In this document: positions 48,498 through 57,216 of the stretch, piece by piece | Position numbering within the stretch: position 1 is the first letter of the stretch | How the letters are laid out: each line of letters opens with the position of its first letter | NCBI RefSeq assembly: GCF_011927725.1 | Contig: NZ_JAATJC010000001.1 | Location: 1,991,001-2,055,000, forward strand | Source of the DNA: Sphingomonas kaistensis | Lineage (GTDB): Bacteria > Pseudomonadota > Alphaproteobacteria > Sphingomonadales > Sphingomonadaceae | Length of the DNA: 64,000 bases | Direction: 5' to 3' | Translations under genes and position numbers: made by a program | The notes under the pieces: model-generated | The model's database searches: none | Told to the model about the DNA's origin: nothing | Seen by the model: the letters and a program-made list of their open reading frames with translations, nothing else

Positions 48498-50367
48498 TGA
48501 TCTGTCCAGGTTGACCCTCGGGGCGGGCCCGCGACCTGAATCCACTTTAGATTTCCTGATCCGCGCCGGCGCCGTGAAGGCGCCGGCGCGATCTTTGTTT
48601 ACCGTCGATAGCGCTGGCTCCGCGATGATGGAATGGCGCGTCCTGCGATTGCCCGACCGGTCGCAAGCCTTGGTGGTCAGGCGACGCGAGGCCGGAAACG
48701 ATCTTTGCTCGATCACGACCGAGGATCTGGCACAGGCGCTGCGGCGCTGGCCCGATGTCATCGAAGATGGTTTTGTCGTCGTTCGCGAAGGAGACGAGTG
48801 GCTGGTCTCGCTCGCTCCGGCATCGTCGTTCGACCTGTTTGCGGCTCTGGACGAAAACGGCGGTCTGCTGCTCTCGGGCACGGTCGCAGGTCTCCTGCAG
48901 CAAGGCTTCCCACAGGCAAACGTTGATCCCGACGCGCTCGCCGATCGGTTCGTCGGAGCCCTTACCGTCGACAGCTCCGATACCGTGGTTCGCGGCATCA
49001 AGCGGATCATCGGAGGGCACGAGGTTCGAGCCTGCGCTGGACAGCTTGCTGTCAGCCGCTGGTGGGAACCGCGCAAGCTGGCGATTCACCACGATCTGAC
49101 CTTGAAGCGGGCAGGGGCAGAGCTTCGCCGGATCGCAGAAGCGGTGGTGCGCCGTAACCTTCCCGCTGATGGTCCGGTCGGCGTGCACCTCAGCGGAGGG
49201 CGCGACAGCAGCGTTCTTTGCGCGCTTACCGCCAGCCAGCTTGCGGATGAAGGCCGGACGGTTCACGCGCTCACCGCCTTGCCAAGCGCGAACCTTCCCG
49301 ATGGTGACGAGCGCTACCAGTTCGACGAAGGGTCAGCCGCCGCTGCTACCGCCGCTCGCTTTCGCAACGTCGAGCATCATCTTTTCAGGCCAGAGCCGCT
49401 GCCGCTCGCGACCATTCTCGATAAGCTTCATCGCCGGATCGGCGAGCCGATCCATCAGCCGGTGTCGCTTGGATGGATATGGCCTCAGCTTTCGTTTTGC
49501 TCGGACCTGGGTCTTCCAACGCTGCTGACGGGGGATAGCGGAAACTTCACGGTCAGTACCGGCGGTCTCCTCAATCTGTCCGATGTCTGGCGCGAGAAAG
49601 GTCTGGTTGCCTGGTTTCGTGCCAGCGCGGAGGTCGTGCGCTCGGGCGGGGTCACGATGCGTGATCTTGTGCGAGAGAGCTTCGGCGGTTCGCTTCCGCT
49701 GCCATTGTACAAGGCGGGCCGCAAACGCGGGCAGCCTTCGATCCTTCCCAACGACTTCTCATTCTTCAAGGAAGCCATGCGCGGCAAGCTTCAGGCGATC
49801 TCCCCTCAGAATGAGGATCCCCGCCCGCCTACGTCCGCTCGCGCCCTGGTGCAGGAGATTGCCGCCAATCGCTGCAATCCCATGCCGCTGGGCAGGTTCG
49901 ACTTTGGCGTTGAATTGCTCGCGCCGTGGAACGACCGAGAATTGTTCGAACTGGTGCTGTCGATCCCAAGCGCGATGCTGGTGAGTGCGCCCGACCGGCG
50001 GCTCCTGTTCGAGGAGGCGTTCGGCGATCTGGTGCCCCAGGAAGTCTCGAGGCCACGTAAGCGGGGCCAGCAGAATGTCGACTTCCATGCTGCGTTTGAC
50101 CGCACGGACCTCGAAACCGCCGTGGAGCGGTATCGCGCATCAGCCCAGTGTCGCGAAGTGATCGATCTTGACCGCCTGGCCAAAGCGGCCAACCGGTGGC
50201 CGACCGAGCGGCGTACCGACATGCGCCACCTGTCTTACTGGATCGGGCAATTTCTCCCCGCCTTTTCGCTCGCCAGCTTCCTCAACAGCAGGGATTTCCC
50301 CGATGCTGGCGCTTTCGCTCCCACCGCCGACTCCTTACATGCGGGGCATGAACCGCACACCGGCTGA
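48475..50367 (+). CDS. Asparagine-synthetase-like protein (putative RiPP cyclase/amidotransferase)
   Basis: This protein, about 630 residues from the ATG at 48475 (TTG at 48511 is an alternative), has a divergent glutamine-amidotransferase-like N-terminal half without a catalytic N-terminal Cys, and an AsnB-type synthetase domain. The ATP-pyrophosphatase loop SGGRDSS is intact at about 240-246; the usual GxGxDE region reads LLTGDSGNF at about 350-358. Lasso cyclases (McjC type) are AsnB homologs that adenylate a side-chain carboxylate and likewise lack glutaminase activity. It follows the precursor-like peptide and overlaps uvrC by 20 nt. Codon use looks less GC-biased than the neighbours (by eye), suggesting transfer. 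Confidence 0.8.
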   Translation: MAVSTSADDLSRLTLGAGPRPESTLDFLIRAGAVKAPARSLFTVDSAGSAMMEWRVLRLPDRSQALVVRRREAGNDLCSITTEDLAQALRRWPDVIEDGFVVVREGDEWLVSLAPASSFDLFAALDENGGLLLSGTVAGLLQQGFPQANVDPDALADRFVGALTVDSSDTVVRGIKRIIGGHEVRACAGQLAVSRWWEPRKLAIHHDLTLKRAGAELRRIAEAVVRRNLPADGPVGVHLSGGRDSSVLCALTASQLADEGRTVHALTALPSANLPDGDERYQFDEGSAAAATAARFRNVEHHLFRPEPLPLATILDKLHRRIGEPIHQPVSLGWIWPQLSFCSDLGLPTLLTGDSGNFTVSTGGLLNLSDVWREKGLVAWFRASAEVVRSGGVTMRDLVRESFGGSLPLPLYKAGRKRGQPSILPNDFSFFKEAMRGKLQAISPQNEDPRPPTSARALVQEIAANRCNPMPLGRFDFGVELLAPWNDRELFELVLSIPSAMLVSAPDRRLLFEEAFGDLVPQEVSRPRKRGQQNVDFHAAFDRTDLETAVERYRASAQCREVIDLDRLAKAANRWPTERRTDMRHLSYWIGQFLPAFSLASFLNSRDFPDAGAFAPTADSLHAGHEPHTG

Positions 50368-52294
50368 CCGTCCGGACCACCCGCGCGCGACCGAGCGCTT
50401 CAATGAGGATGCCGCCACCTATACCGTTTCCGGGGCGGGGGAGGCGCCCGACCTCGAGGCCGGCGTCGCGGCCATCCGCAATGTCGTGAAGACCTTGCCG
50501 GTGCGACCGGGCGTCTACCGCATGCAGGATGCGCGCGGCGAGGTGCTGTACGTCGGCAAGGCGCGGGCGCTGAAGAACCGGGTCACCAATTACACGCAGG
50601 TGTCGCGGCTGTCGAAGCGGCTGCAGCGGATGGTGTCGCAAACCCGCTCGCTGACCATCGTTACCACCAACACCGAGGCCGAGGCCCTGTTGCTGGAAGC
50701 GCAGCTGATCAAGCGCTTCCGGCCGCCGTACAACGTCCTCCTGCGCGACGACAAAAGCTTCCCCTTCATCCTGCTGCGGGAAGACCATGCCTATCCGCGC
50801 GTGCAGAAGCATCGCGGTGCGCGGCGGGTACAAGGTCAGTATTTCGGGCCCTTCGCAAGCGCTGGTTCGGTCACGCGCACACTTAACGCGCTCCAGAAGC
50901 TGTTTCTGCTAAGATCCTGCAGCGACGGCTTTTTCAACAATCGCTCGCGGCCTTGCCTGCTGTACCAGATCCGCCGCTGCTCGGGCCCGTGTGTGGGGCG
51001 GATCGAGCCCGATGCCTATGCCGAACTGGTCGGCGACGCGAAGAATTTCCTGGCCGGCAAGTCGACCGGGGTGCAGGCCCGGCTGTCCAAGCAGATGGCC
51101 GAGGCCGCGGAAAAGCAGGATTACGAACTCGCCGCCATCTTCCGCGACCGCCTCCGCGCGCTGACCTACATCCAGGGCACGCAAACGGTGCATGCCGAAG
51201 GCCTTGGCGATGCCGACATCTTTGCCCTGGCGGCCAAGGGCGGGAGCATGTGCATCCAGGCCTTTTTCATCCGTGGCGGCCAGAATTGGGGCCACCGGGC
51301 GTTCTTCCCGGCCCACACCGCAGACGTTCCCGAAGAGGAGGTCTTCGCCAGCTTCCTGATCCAGTTCTACGAGGACATGCCGCCACCCAGGCGGATTCTC
51401 ATCGATCGCGAGGTGGCCGAAGCCGAACTGGTCGCCGACGCACTGAGCGAGAAGGCCGGGCGCAAGGTGCTGATCGAGCGTCCCCAGCGCGGCGACCGCA
51501 AGAAATTGGTCGACCAGGCCAGCCGCAACGCGGTGGAAGCGCTCGACCGCCGCCACGCCGAAAGCACCACACAGACCAAGTTGCTGCGCGAGCTTGCCGA
51601 CGCCTTCGAGCTTGCGGAGATGCCCAAGCGGATCGAGATCTACGACAACAGCCACATCATGGGCACCGCCGCCACCGGCGCCATGGTGGTCGCAGGCCCG
51701 CAGGGCTTCCTCAAGAACCATTATCGCAAGTTCAACATCAAGAAGGCGGCGACCGACGACGACTTCGGGATGATGAAGGAAGTGCTCGAACGGCGTTTCC
51801 AGCGCCTGGAGAAGGACGATCCAGACCGCTCCAGCGGGGAGTGGCCCGACCTCATCCTGATCGACGGTGGACGCGGGCAGCTCAACGCCGTGCTGGAGAT
51901 CATGGAGGATGCCGGGGTCCATGACGTGCCGGTGGTCGGGGTCGCCAAGGGACCGCACCACGGCCGCGAGGGGCGCGAGGTGTTTCACCTGCCAAACGGG
52001 CGGGAAATGACCTTTCCGGTCAATGCGCCGCTGCTATTCTACCTCCAGCGCCTGCGTGACGAGGCCCACCGCTTTGCGATCGGCACCCACCGGGCCAAGC
52101 GCGCCAAGAGCCTGACGACCTCGTCGCTCGACGAAGTGCCGGGCATCGGGCCGACCCGCAAGCGCGCGCTGCTGATGCACTTCGGCACTGCGCGATCGGT
52201 CAAGGGCGCGGCGCTGGAGGATCTCGAAAAGGCGCCGGGCATCAGCAAGGCGACGGCGCGCCAGATCTACGATTATTTCCATGCAAGCGGCTGA
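50348..52294 (+). CDS. uvrC: Excinuclease ABC subunit C
   Basis: UvrC makes both incisions in nucleotide excision repair. The 648-residue protein has the GIY-YIG domain for the 3' cut (RPGVYRMQDARGEVLYVGKA near 53-72), a Cys-rich region (CLLYQIRRCSGPC), a UVR motif (AAEKQDYELAAIFRDRLRAL), the RNase H-like domain for the 5' cut (RIEIYDNSHIMG, LILIDGGRGQLNA) and C-terminal helix-hairpin-helix motifs (LDEVPGIGPTRKRALL, LEKAPGISKATA). The ATG at 50348 overlaps the end of the preceding gene. Confidence 0.97.
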   Translation: MNRTPADRPDHPRATERFNEDAATYTVSGAGEAPDLEAGVAAIRNVVKTLPVRPGVYRMQDARGEVLYVGKARALKNRVTNYTQVSRLSKRLQRMVSQTRSLTIVTTNTEAEALLLEAQLIKRFRPPYNVLLRDDKSFPFILLREDHAYPRVQKHRGARRVQGQYFGPFASAGSVTRTLNALQKLFLLRSCSDGFFNNRSRPCLLYQIRRCSGPCVGRIEPDAYAELVGDAKNFLAGKSTGVQARLSKQMAEAAEKQDYELAAIFRDRLRALTYIQGTQTVHAEGLGDADIFALAAKGGSMCIQAFFIRGGQNWGHRAFFPAHTADVPEEEVFASFLIQFYEDMPPPRRILIDREVAEAELVADALSEKAGRKVLIERPQRGDRKKLVDQASRNAVEALDRRHAESTTQTKLLRELADAFELAEMPKRIEIYDNSHIMGTAATGAMVVAGPQGFLKNHYRKFNIKKAATDDDFGMMKEVLERRFQRLEKDDPDRSSGEWPDLILIDGGRGQLNAVLEIMEDAGVHDVPVVGVAKGPHHGREGREVFHLPNGREMTFPVNAPLLFYLQRLRDEAHRFAIGTHRAKRAKSLTTSSLDEVPGIGPTRKRALLMHFGTARSVKGAALEDLEKAPGISKATARQIYDYFHASG

Positions 52295-52312
52295 TCCGGG
52301 CCGGGCCACGCC

Positions 52313-52924
52313 GTGCGCCTGACCACGCCGGCCATCATCCTGTCGCTGCGGGTCCACGGCGAACAGGGTGCGGTGGTTCGCCTGCTGACACCGCGGCACG
52401 GGCTGGTCGCGGTCTATGTCCGCGGCGCGCGCGGGCGCAGGATGCGGCCCGTGCTGCTGGCCGGCAATGCGGTGGAAGCACGGCTATCGGCGCGCACGGA
52501 GGCGCAACTCCCGCAGGGCGAGGTCGAGCTTACCCGCAGCAGGGCGACGCTGATGACCGAGCCGCTGCCCGCCGCCGCGATCCTGTGGGCGACTGCGCTC
52601 ACGGCGCAAGTGCTTCCGGAGCATCAGGCCTATCCGTCGCTTTACGACGCGCTGGACGGGCTGCTCGAGGCAGTCGCCGCCGCACCGTCGGCCAGCGGGT
52701 GGGGACCGGCGCTGCTGGCCTACGAAATCCTTCTTCTGGCCGAGCTTGGGTTCGGCCTCGAGCAGGAAGTGGTCACCCGCGCGGCGTCCGACTGGCTGAC
52801 CGGGCTTGCGGTGACCGGCCGCAGGATCCGCCGCGACCTGCTCGACCGTCCGGGCGATTCGACCTGGGACGCGCGTGAACGCCTCACACTTCGGTTGCGC
52901 AGGGCGGCGGGGGTGGTAGCGTGA
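52313..52924 (+). CDS. recO: DNA repair protein RecO
   Basis: RecO anneals single strands and, with RecR, loads RecA. The 203-residue protein has the N-terminal OB fold (AIILSLRVHGEQGAVVRLLTPRHGLVAVYVRGARG) and a helical domain with LLAYEILLLAELGFGLE. It lacks the zinc-finger cysteines present in many RecO proteins and is shorter than the usual 240 residues, which is common in sphingomonads. GTG start, 18 nt after uvrC. Confidence 0.88.
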   Translation: MRLTTPAIILSLRVHGEQGAVVRLLTPRHGLVAVYVRGARGRRMRPVLLAGNAVEARLSARTEAQLPQGEVELTRSRATLMTEPLPAAAILWATALTAQVLPEHQAYPSLYDALDGLLEAVAAAPSASGWGPALLAYEILLLAELGFGLEQEVVTRAASDWLTGLAVTGRRIRRDLLDRPGDSTWDARERLTLRLRRAAGVVA

Positions 52925-52928
52925 CCCG

Positions 52929-53333
52929 ATGAAGTCACTCGGCATGGCGATCCTCTTCCCGCATGAAGCGGTCACCGGTGACGTCACGGTACGGGTGGCG
53001 GTCAGCTACCTTGCCGAGCAATCCGCTCCATCGAGCGGGCGCTGGTTCTGGTCCTATCATATTCGCATCGAGAATCATGGCGAAGCAAGCGTGCAATTGC
53101 TCGCCCGCAGCTGGACCATCACCGACGGTCGCGGCGCGGTTCACGAGGTTCGCGGCGAAGGGGTGGTCGGCGAGATGCCCCGCATCGCGGCGGGGCAATC
53201 CTATGATTACGTCTCCGGATGCCCGCTTCCCACTCCGACCGGGCGGATGACGGGCAGTTACCAGATGGTCGACGACGACGGACGCGGGTTCGATGTCGCC
53301 ATTCCGAGCTTTGCGCTGGTGGGGCCGGTCTGA
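52929..53333 (+). CDS. apaG: ApaG family protein
   Basis: This 134-residue fibronectin-III-like protein shows the ApaG core: FWSYHIRIENHGEASVQLLARSWTITDGRG and EVRGEGVVGEMPRIAAGQSYDYVSGCPLPTPTGRMTGSYQM. In enterobacteria apaG sits with apaH; a role in cobalt resistance and protein interaction has been proposed. Here it lies 4 nt after recO and before a DUF488 gene. Confidence 0.92.
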   Translation: MKSLGMAILFPHEAVTGDVTVRVAVSYLAEQSAPSSGRWFWSYHIRIENHGEASVQLLARSWTITDGRGAVHEVRGEGVVGEMPRIAAGQSYDYVSGCPLPTPTGRMTGSYQMVDDDGRGFDVAIPSFALVGPV

Positions 53334-53341
53334 CGGCTCAG

Positions 53342-53767
53342 GTGTTCACCATCGGCTATGAGGCGACCACCACGGGCGAGTTCGTGGCGGCGCTGAAACG
53401 GGCGGGTGTGGCGCAGGTGATCGACGTCCGCGCGCTTCCGCTGTCGCGGCGCCCCGGCTTTTCCAAGACCCCGTTGCGACTGGCGCTGGAAGAGGAGGGC
53501 ATCGGTTATGTCCACCTGCGCGCGCTTGGGACACCGGCCGACGGACGCGAGGCCGCGCGCAAGGGGCGGACGGCGGAGATGGAGCGGATCTACGCCGGCC
53601 AGCTTCTCCTGCCGGAGGCGATGGCGGCAGCAGCGCAGCTTGCCCAGCTGGTGCGCGAGAAGCCTTCGGCATTGCTGTGTTTCGAGCGGCAGCCCGAAGG
53701 GTGTCACCGCAGCATGCTGATCCGTGAAGCCTTGCCCGACGTCGAGGTCGAGCACCTTTTTCCCTAG
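53342..53767 (+). CDS. DUF488 domain-containing protein
   Basis: This about 141-residue protein has the DUF488 fold: VFTIGYEATTTGEFVAALKRAGVAQVIDVRALPLSRRPGFSK at the start and ALLCFERQPEGCHRSMLIREAL near the end, containing the conserved Cys-His pair. Function unknown. GTG at 53342 begins at the usual family N-terminus; a CTG overlapping the apaG stop at 53330 is the alternative. The end overlaps the convergent mtgA stop by 4 nt. Confidence 0.8.
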   Translation: MFTIGYEATTTGEFVAALKRAGVAQVIDVRALPLSRRPGFSKTPLRLALEEEGIGYVHLRALGTPADGREAARKGRTAEMERIYAGQLLLPEAMAAAAQLAQLVREKPSALLCFERQPEGCHRSMLIREALPDVEVEHLFP

Positions 53768-54741
53768 AGGCCGTTGTCGGGTTGTTCGGGCTCCGCCGCG
53801 GGCTCGGCTTGGCTCGGCTGTTCGGCAGGAGCAAGCTCGTCGCCGACCGGCTCTTCCGGCGGTGCTTCGGGCAGGGTCTCCGACGCGGCGGGCAACTGGT
53901 CGATCACCTCGCGCGGCGGCGGAGGGGGCGGGGTCGAGGTCTCGACGTCCGAGCCCGGCAGGGTGACCGGACCTTTGCTCGGCGGCGGCGTGCGATCGCG
54001 CGGTGCGGCGGTGCCGGCGTAGACGCAATTGTCGAGGCCATCGCGGGCGACGGTGCCGATCCGGCCAGCGATGCTGTTGCCATAACGCCTGGTGAAACCG
54101 CGCGGAGCGATCGCATCGCGGCCCTTGGGGAGTGGCAGGACCGCGGCCATGCGCGCTGCCTCGGTACGGGTCATCGCGCTGGCATCGTGACCGAAATAGC
54201 GGTGCGAGCCGGCGTTGACGCCATAGGTGCCGATGCCGGTCTCCGCGACGTTGAGGTACACCTCCATGATCCGGCGCTTGCCCCACAATTGCTCGATCAG
54301 AAAGGTGAACCAGGCCTCCATGCCCTTGCGGACGTAGCCGCCGCCTTGCCACAGGAAGACGTTCTTGGCGGTCTGCTGGCTGATGGTGGAACCGCCGCGG
54401 ATGCGGCCGCCGCTGGCATTGCGCCGGGCCGCGTCGGTGATCGCGTCCCAGTCGAAGCCCGAATGGGCGCAATATTTGCTGTCTTCGCCGCCGACTGCCG
54501 CCCGCACCATGTCGCGGTCGATCTCGTCGAGTCCCATCCATTCCCGCTCCGCCCCCCGCCCAGCCATGACGTCAGCCATCATGGTGGCCGTGATCGGCGG
54601 ATTGACGAAGCGATAGAGCAGCACCCAGAGGGCGGACAGGATCAGCAGGCCGACGATCAGCTTGACCAGACCGAGCACCAATCGCGCCGGCAACGATCGC
54701 GATCGACGCCTGCCGAGGGAGCGGGAAGGGGAGCGCGCCAT
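53764..54741 (-). CDS. mtgA: Monofunctional peptidoglycan transglycosylase with Pro/Glu-rich tail
   Basis: MtgA polymerises lipid II into glycan strands at the outer face of the inner membrane. The protein has one N-terminal anchor helix (about 21-45) and a GT51 domain with GGEDSKYCAHSGFDW near 84-98 (catalytic Glu), RGGSTISQQTAKNVFLW, and RRIMEVYLNVAETGIGTYGV. The 325 residues exceed the usual 220-240 because about 85 C-terminal residues form a Pro/Glu/Ala-rich disordered tail that should lie in the periplasm. Confidence 0.92.
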   Translation of the reverse strand: MARSPSRSLGRRRSRSLPARLVLGLVKLIVGLLILSALWVLLYRFVNPPITATMMADVMAGRGAEREWMGLDEIDRDMVRAAVGGEDSKYCAHSGFDWDAITDAARRNASGGRIRGGSTISQQTAKNVFLWQGGGYVRKGMEAWFTFLIEQLWGKRRIMEVYLNVAETGIGTYGVNAGSHRYFGHDASAMTRTEAARMAAVLPLPKGRDAIAPRGFTRRYGNSIAGRIGTVARDGLDNCVYAGTAAPRDRTPPPSKGPVTLPGSDVETSTPPPPPPREVIDQLPAASETLPEAPPEEPVGDELAPAEQPSQAEPAAEPEQPDNGL

Positions 54742-54787
54742 AAACGGGCGCTAGACCAGGAGGCGGTGCTGGCGCCAGCCCTGCCGG

Positions 54788-55000
54788 TCAGCGGTTCCGA
54801 TCGGGGACGCCAAGGCGATCTGCGGCTTCCTGGTAGCTTTGGGCCATGCCCTTCAGCACGTCGGCCGCTTGCCGGTCGGAAATCCCGGCGGCGAGTCGCC
54901 GGCAGCGATCGGCTTTCGACTGCAGCACGCCCGGGTCTTGGCAGGGATCCTGATGGTCGCCGATGATTCGGTCCGATTCACGAGTTGGGTCGGTAGCCAA
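54788..55000 (-). CDS. Small conserved-looking hypothetical protein
   Basis: This 70-residue protein has a charged, likely helical C-terminal half (SKADRCRRLAAGISDRQAADVLKGMAQSYQEAADRLG). A KAxxCRRLAxxxxD...L..MA..YxxxA pattern is familiar from small alphaproteobacterial proteins of unknown function. It lies between mtgA and a PPOX-fold gene on the same strand as both. Start and reality are moderately supported. Confidence 0.55.
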   Translation of the reverse strand: MATDPTRESDRIIGDHQDPCQDPGVLQSKADRCRRLAAGISDRQAADVLKGMAQSYQEAADRLGVPDRNR

Positions 55001-55087
55001 GGCAAAGATTCCGTCGACGGTTCAGAACGATGCACGCCCGGTCGTCCGGGACGTGGCGGATGAACGGGAAATCCTATGTCCGGTTCC

Positions 55088-55123
55088 AGACAAAGTTCTT
55101 CGCAGCCGAAACTGCGAAGAACT
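55088..55123 (-). terminator. Terminator of the PPOX-fold gene
   Basis: A perfect 12-bp inverted repeat (AGTTCTTCGCAG and CTGCGAAGAACT, 55094-55105 and 55112-55123) with a 6-nt loop lies 20 nt after the stop of the minus-strand gene and is followed on that strand by TTTGTC. Confidence 0.7.
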
Positions 55124-55142
55124 GTATCTGATCTGCAACTAT

Positions 55143-55664
55143 CTACAGGGCCACTTCCGCCTGGTTCTCGTGTTCGTGATCCTTGCCGGGATCCCGCCCG
55201 AGCATCTTCAGCGCCGCTGCGACGAGGGTTGCGCCCGCCTCGGCCTTCCAGATTTCGGCCTTCGAGGTATCGAGGCGCAGCAACTGGAGTTCCGGATCGT
55301 CCTTGCCGTCCTTGTACCAGCTGGCGATGAACGGGTTCCAGAACTTGTCTACTAGCGCACGGTCGTTGACCAGGTGCAGCGTGCCGTGAATGTGGGCGAA
55401 GACCTTGTGGCCCTTCGACACGAAGGTGCAGACGACGCGGTTATTCTCGCCGAGGCCCTTCACGATCGCTTCCGACTTGGCGCCGAAGAAGTAGATGTCG
55501 CCGCCTCGGTTGAGTTCCTTGTCGTCCTGCCAGTTGACCTGCGCGGTCCAGGGCCGCGTGCGGCTGTCCTCGACCCCCTGCAGGCCGATCATGACGAAGG
55601 GGCTGTCCTTCAGCTCCTCCCAGAACAGCTCTTTCAGTTCCTCGGCGCGCTCGGCATCGGCCAC
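55143..55664 (-). CDS. Pyridoxamine 5'-phosphate oxidase-fold protein (general stress protein 26-like)
   Basis: This 173-residue protein belongs to the flavin-binding PPOX-like split barrel group typified by general stress protein 26: LKDSPFVMIGLQG, WTAQVNWQDD, GDIYFFGAKSEAIVKGLGENNRVVCTFVSKGHKVFAHIHGTLHLV, and KFWNPFIASWYKDGKDDPELQLLRLD. It probably binds FMN or a related cofactor; no substrate is known. GTG at 55664 follows GGGAGA by 9 nt. Confidence 0.85.
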   Translation of the reverse strand: MADAERAEELKELFWEELKDSPFVMIGLQGVEDSRTRPWTAQVNWQDDKELNRGGDIYFFGAKSEAIVKGLGENNRVVCTFVSKGHKVFAHIHGTLHLVNDRALVDKFWNPFIASWYKDGKDDPELQLLRLDTSKAEIWKAEAGATLVAAALKMLGRDPGKDHEHENQAEVAL

Positions 55665-55731
55665 GTGACAGTCTCCCAATGATGGTTCGACTGGCGGAAC
55701 GGAGGAGGAAAGCGAGGGTTCCTTCTTGGCG

Positions 55732-56436
55732 TCAGCGAACCCTGCGCACGAGCAGCCCGCCGCCATCGGTTTCCCTGACCTGAAACTCGGGCATGCCGCG
55801 AACCAGTTCGCTGAGCGAGCGCGCACCGTAGTTGCGCACCGAGAAGCTTTGCACCGCTTTGGCCCGCTGGCCGACCTCGGACAGGGATGCGAAGCCTTCG
55901 CCGTCACGTTTGCTCTGCTTCCAGGCGGCACCGAGCAGTTCGAGCAGCGAATCGTCGGCCGCCCGTGCCTCGTTGGCGGCGGCGTCGGTCTGCTCACCAT
56001 TCTGGGCGAGCGCGGCGACATCGAAGAAGCGGGTGCAGCTGTTCTGGAAGCTGATCGGGGTCTTGGCGGTGCCGAACCCGTAGACCGGGATGCCGGCCTC
56101 GCGGATGCGCTGCGCGAGGGGGAGGAAATCGCTGTCGCTCGACATGATGCCCAGCCCCTCGAGGCCGCCGCGATAGAGCATGTCCATCGCGTCGATCACC
56201 ATCCGCATGTCGGTCGCCGACTTGCCCTTGACCACGTCGAACTGCTGGATCGGCTGGATCGAATGCTGGGTGGTCAGCTGGCCCCACCCCTTGAGCGCGG
56301 GCTTCGACCAGTTGCCATAGGCGCGGCGGACGTTGATCGCGCCCAGCTCGCCAAGCACCAGCAAAACTTCGTCGAGGTGATCGGGCGACGCGTTGTCGGC
56401 GTCGATCAGCAAAGCAATGTTGCGATCGCGGTCCAT
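55732..56436 (-). CDS. NYN domain protein with OST-HTH/LOTUS domain
   Basis: From MDRDRNIALLIDADN this 234-residue protein has an NYN (PIN-like) nuclease domain with the acidic residues in LLIDADNAS, SATDMRMVIDAMDM and IMSSDSDFLPLAQRIRE, then a C-terminal OST-HTH/LOTUS RNA-binding domain (about 165-230). The pair suggests a metal-dependent RNA nuclease or RNA-binding regulator. It starts 4 nt after the carbonic anhydrase stop. Earlier in-frame Met codons overlap that gene. Confidence 0.88.
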   Translation of the reverse strand: MDRDRNIALLIDADNASPDHLDEVLLVLGELGAINVRRAYGNWSKPALKGWGQLTTQHSIQPIQQFDVVKGKSATDMRMVIDAMDMLYRGGLEGLGIMSSDSDFLPLAQRIREAGIPVYGFGTAKTPISFQNSCTRFFDVAALAQNGEQTDAAANEARAADDSLLELLGAAWKQSKRDGEGFASLSEVGQRAKAVQSFSVRNYGARSLSELVRGMPEFQVRETDGGGLLVRRVR

Positions 56437-56440
56437 AAGC

Positions 56441-57067
56441 TCAGGCATCTTCCGGGACCGGTTGGAAGTGTCCAGCCTGCTCATCGAGCTCGTACAGCGT
56501 TCCAGCTGCGATTCCGAACCAGCAGCCGTGCAGCTGCAACTGCCCGGCCGCCTCGCGCTCGGCGACGAACGGGAAGGTGCGCAGGTTGGCGAGGCTGACC
56601 TTCACGCCCTCCAGCTCGAGCGCATGCTGCGGGTCCTGCGGCGCTGCCTCGAGCACCTGGTCGCGGGCGCGGTCGAGAAGGCCGATCCACTTGTCGATGA
56701 AGATCCGGTCGGGCTCGCCGTGCCCGGCAAGCGCAGCGCTGATGCCGCCGCACGCGCCGTGACCCATGATGACGATATGCTTCACCTCGAGCTTGGTGAC
56801 CGCGAATTCGAGCGCCGCCGACACGCCGTGGAGGCCGCCTCCCAGTTCGAACGGCGGGACCAGGTTGGCGACGTTGCGCAGGATGAAGGCCTGGCCCGGC
56901 ACGGTGTCGAAGATGGTCGCGGGATCGACCCTGCTGTCGCAGCATCCGATGATCATCACCGGCGGTTCCTGACCGGCCGCGAGGGTTTCCCAACGGCGGT
57001 GCTGATCGCGATAGCCGTTGGAACGGAAGCGGCCGTAACCGCGAAGGAGGGCAAGGAATTCAGACAT
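56441..57067 (-). CDS. Beta-class carbonic anhydrase
   Basis: It interconverts CO2 and bicarbonate. The 208-residue protein shows zinc ligands in IIGCCDSRVDP (Cys, Asp-Arg dyad) and GHGACGGI (His and Cys), and the NVANLVPPFE segment of beta-class enzymes. The start MSEFLALLRGY at 57067 gives the usual N-terminus; the upstream Met adds 11 residues. It is first in a two-gene operon with the NYN-LOTUS gene. Confidence 0.94.
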   Translation of the reverse strand: MSEFLALLRGYGRFRSNGYRDQHRRWETLAAGQEPPVMIIGCCDSRVDPATIFDTVPGQAFILRNVANLVPPFELGGGLHGVSAALEFAVTKLEVKHIVIMGHGACGGISAALAGHGEPDRIFIDKWIGLLDRARDQVLEAAPQDPQHALELEGVKVSLANLRTFPFVAEREAAGQLQLHGCWFGIAAGTLYELDEQAGHFQPVPEDA

Positions 57068-57216
57068 GGCAGCTCGTTTGAAAAAACCGGCAGAAAGCAA
57101 GCGAACCTCGTTCGTTCCCGCGGCTAGAACAGGCGCGGGGGGTTGGCAATCGGGTGCCGATGGAACTTCGGGGCGGTCAAGGGCGCTATGTCCGCAGTAA
57201 ACTCAGGAGACAGATC

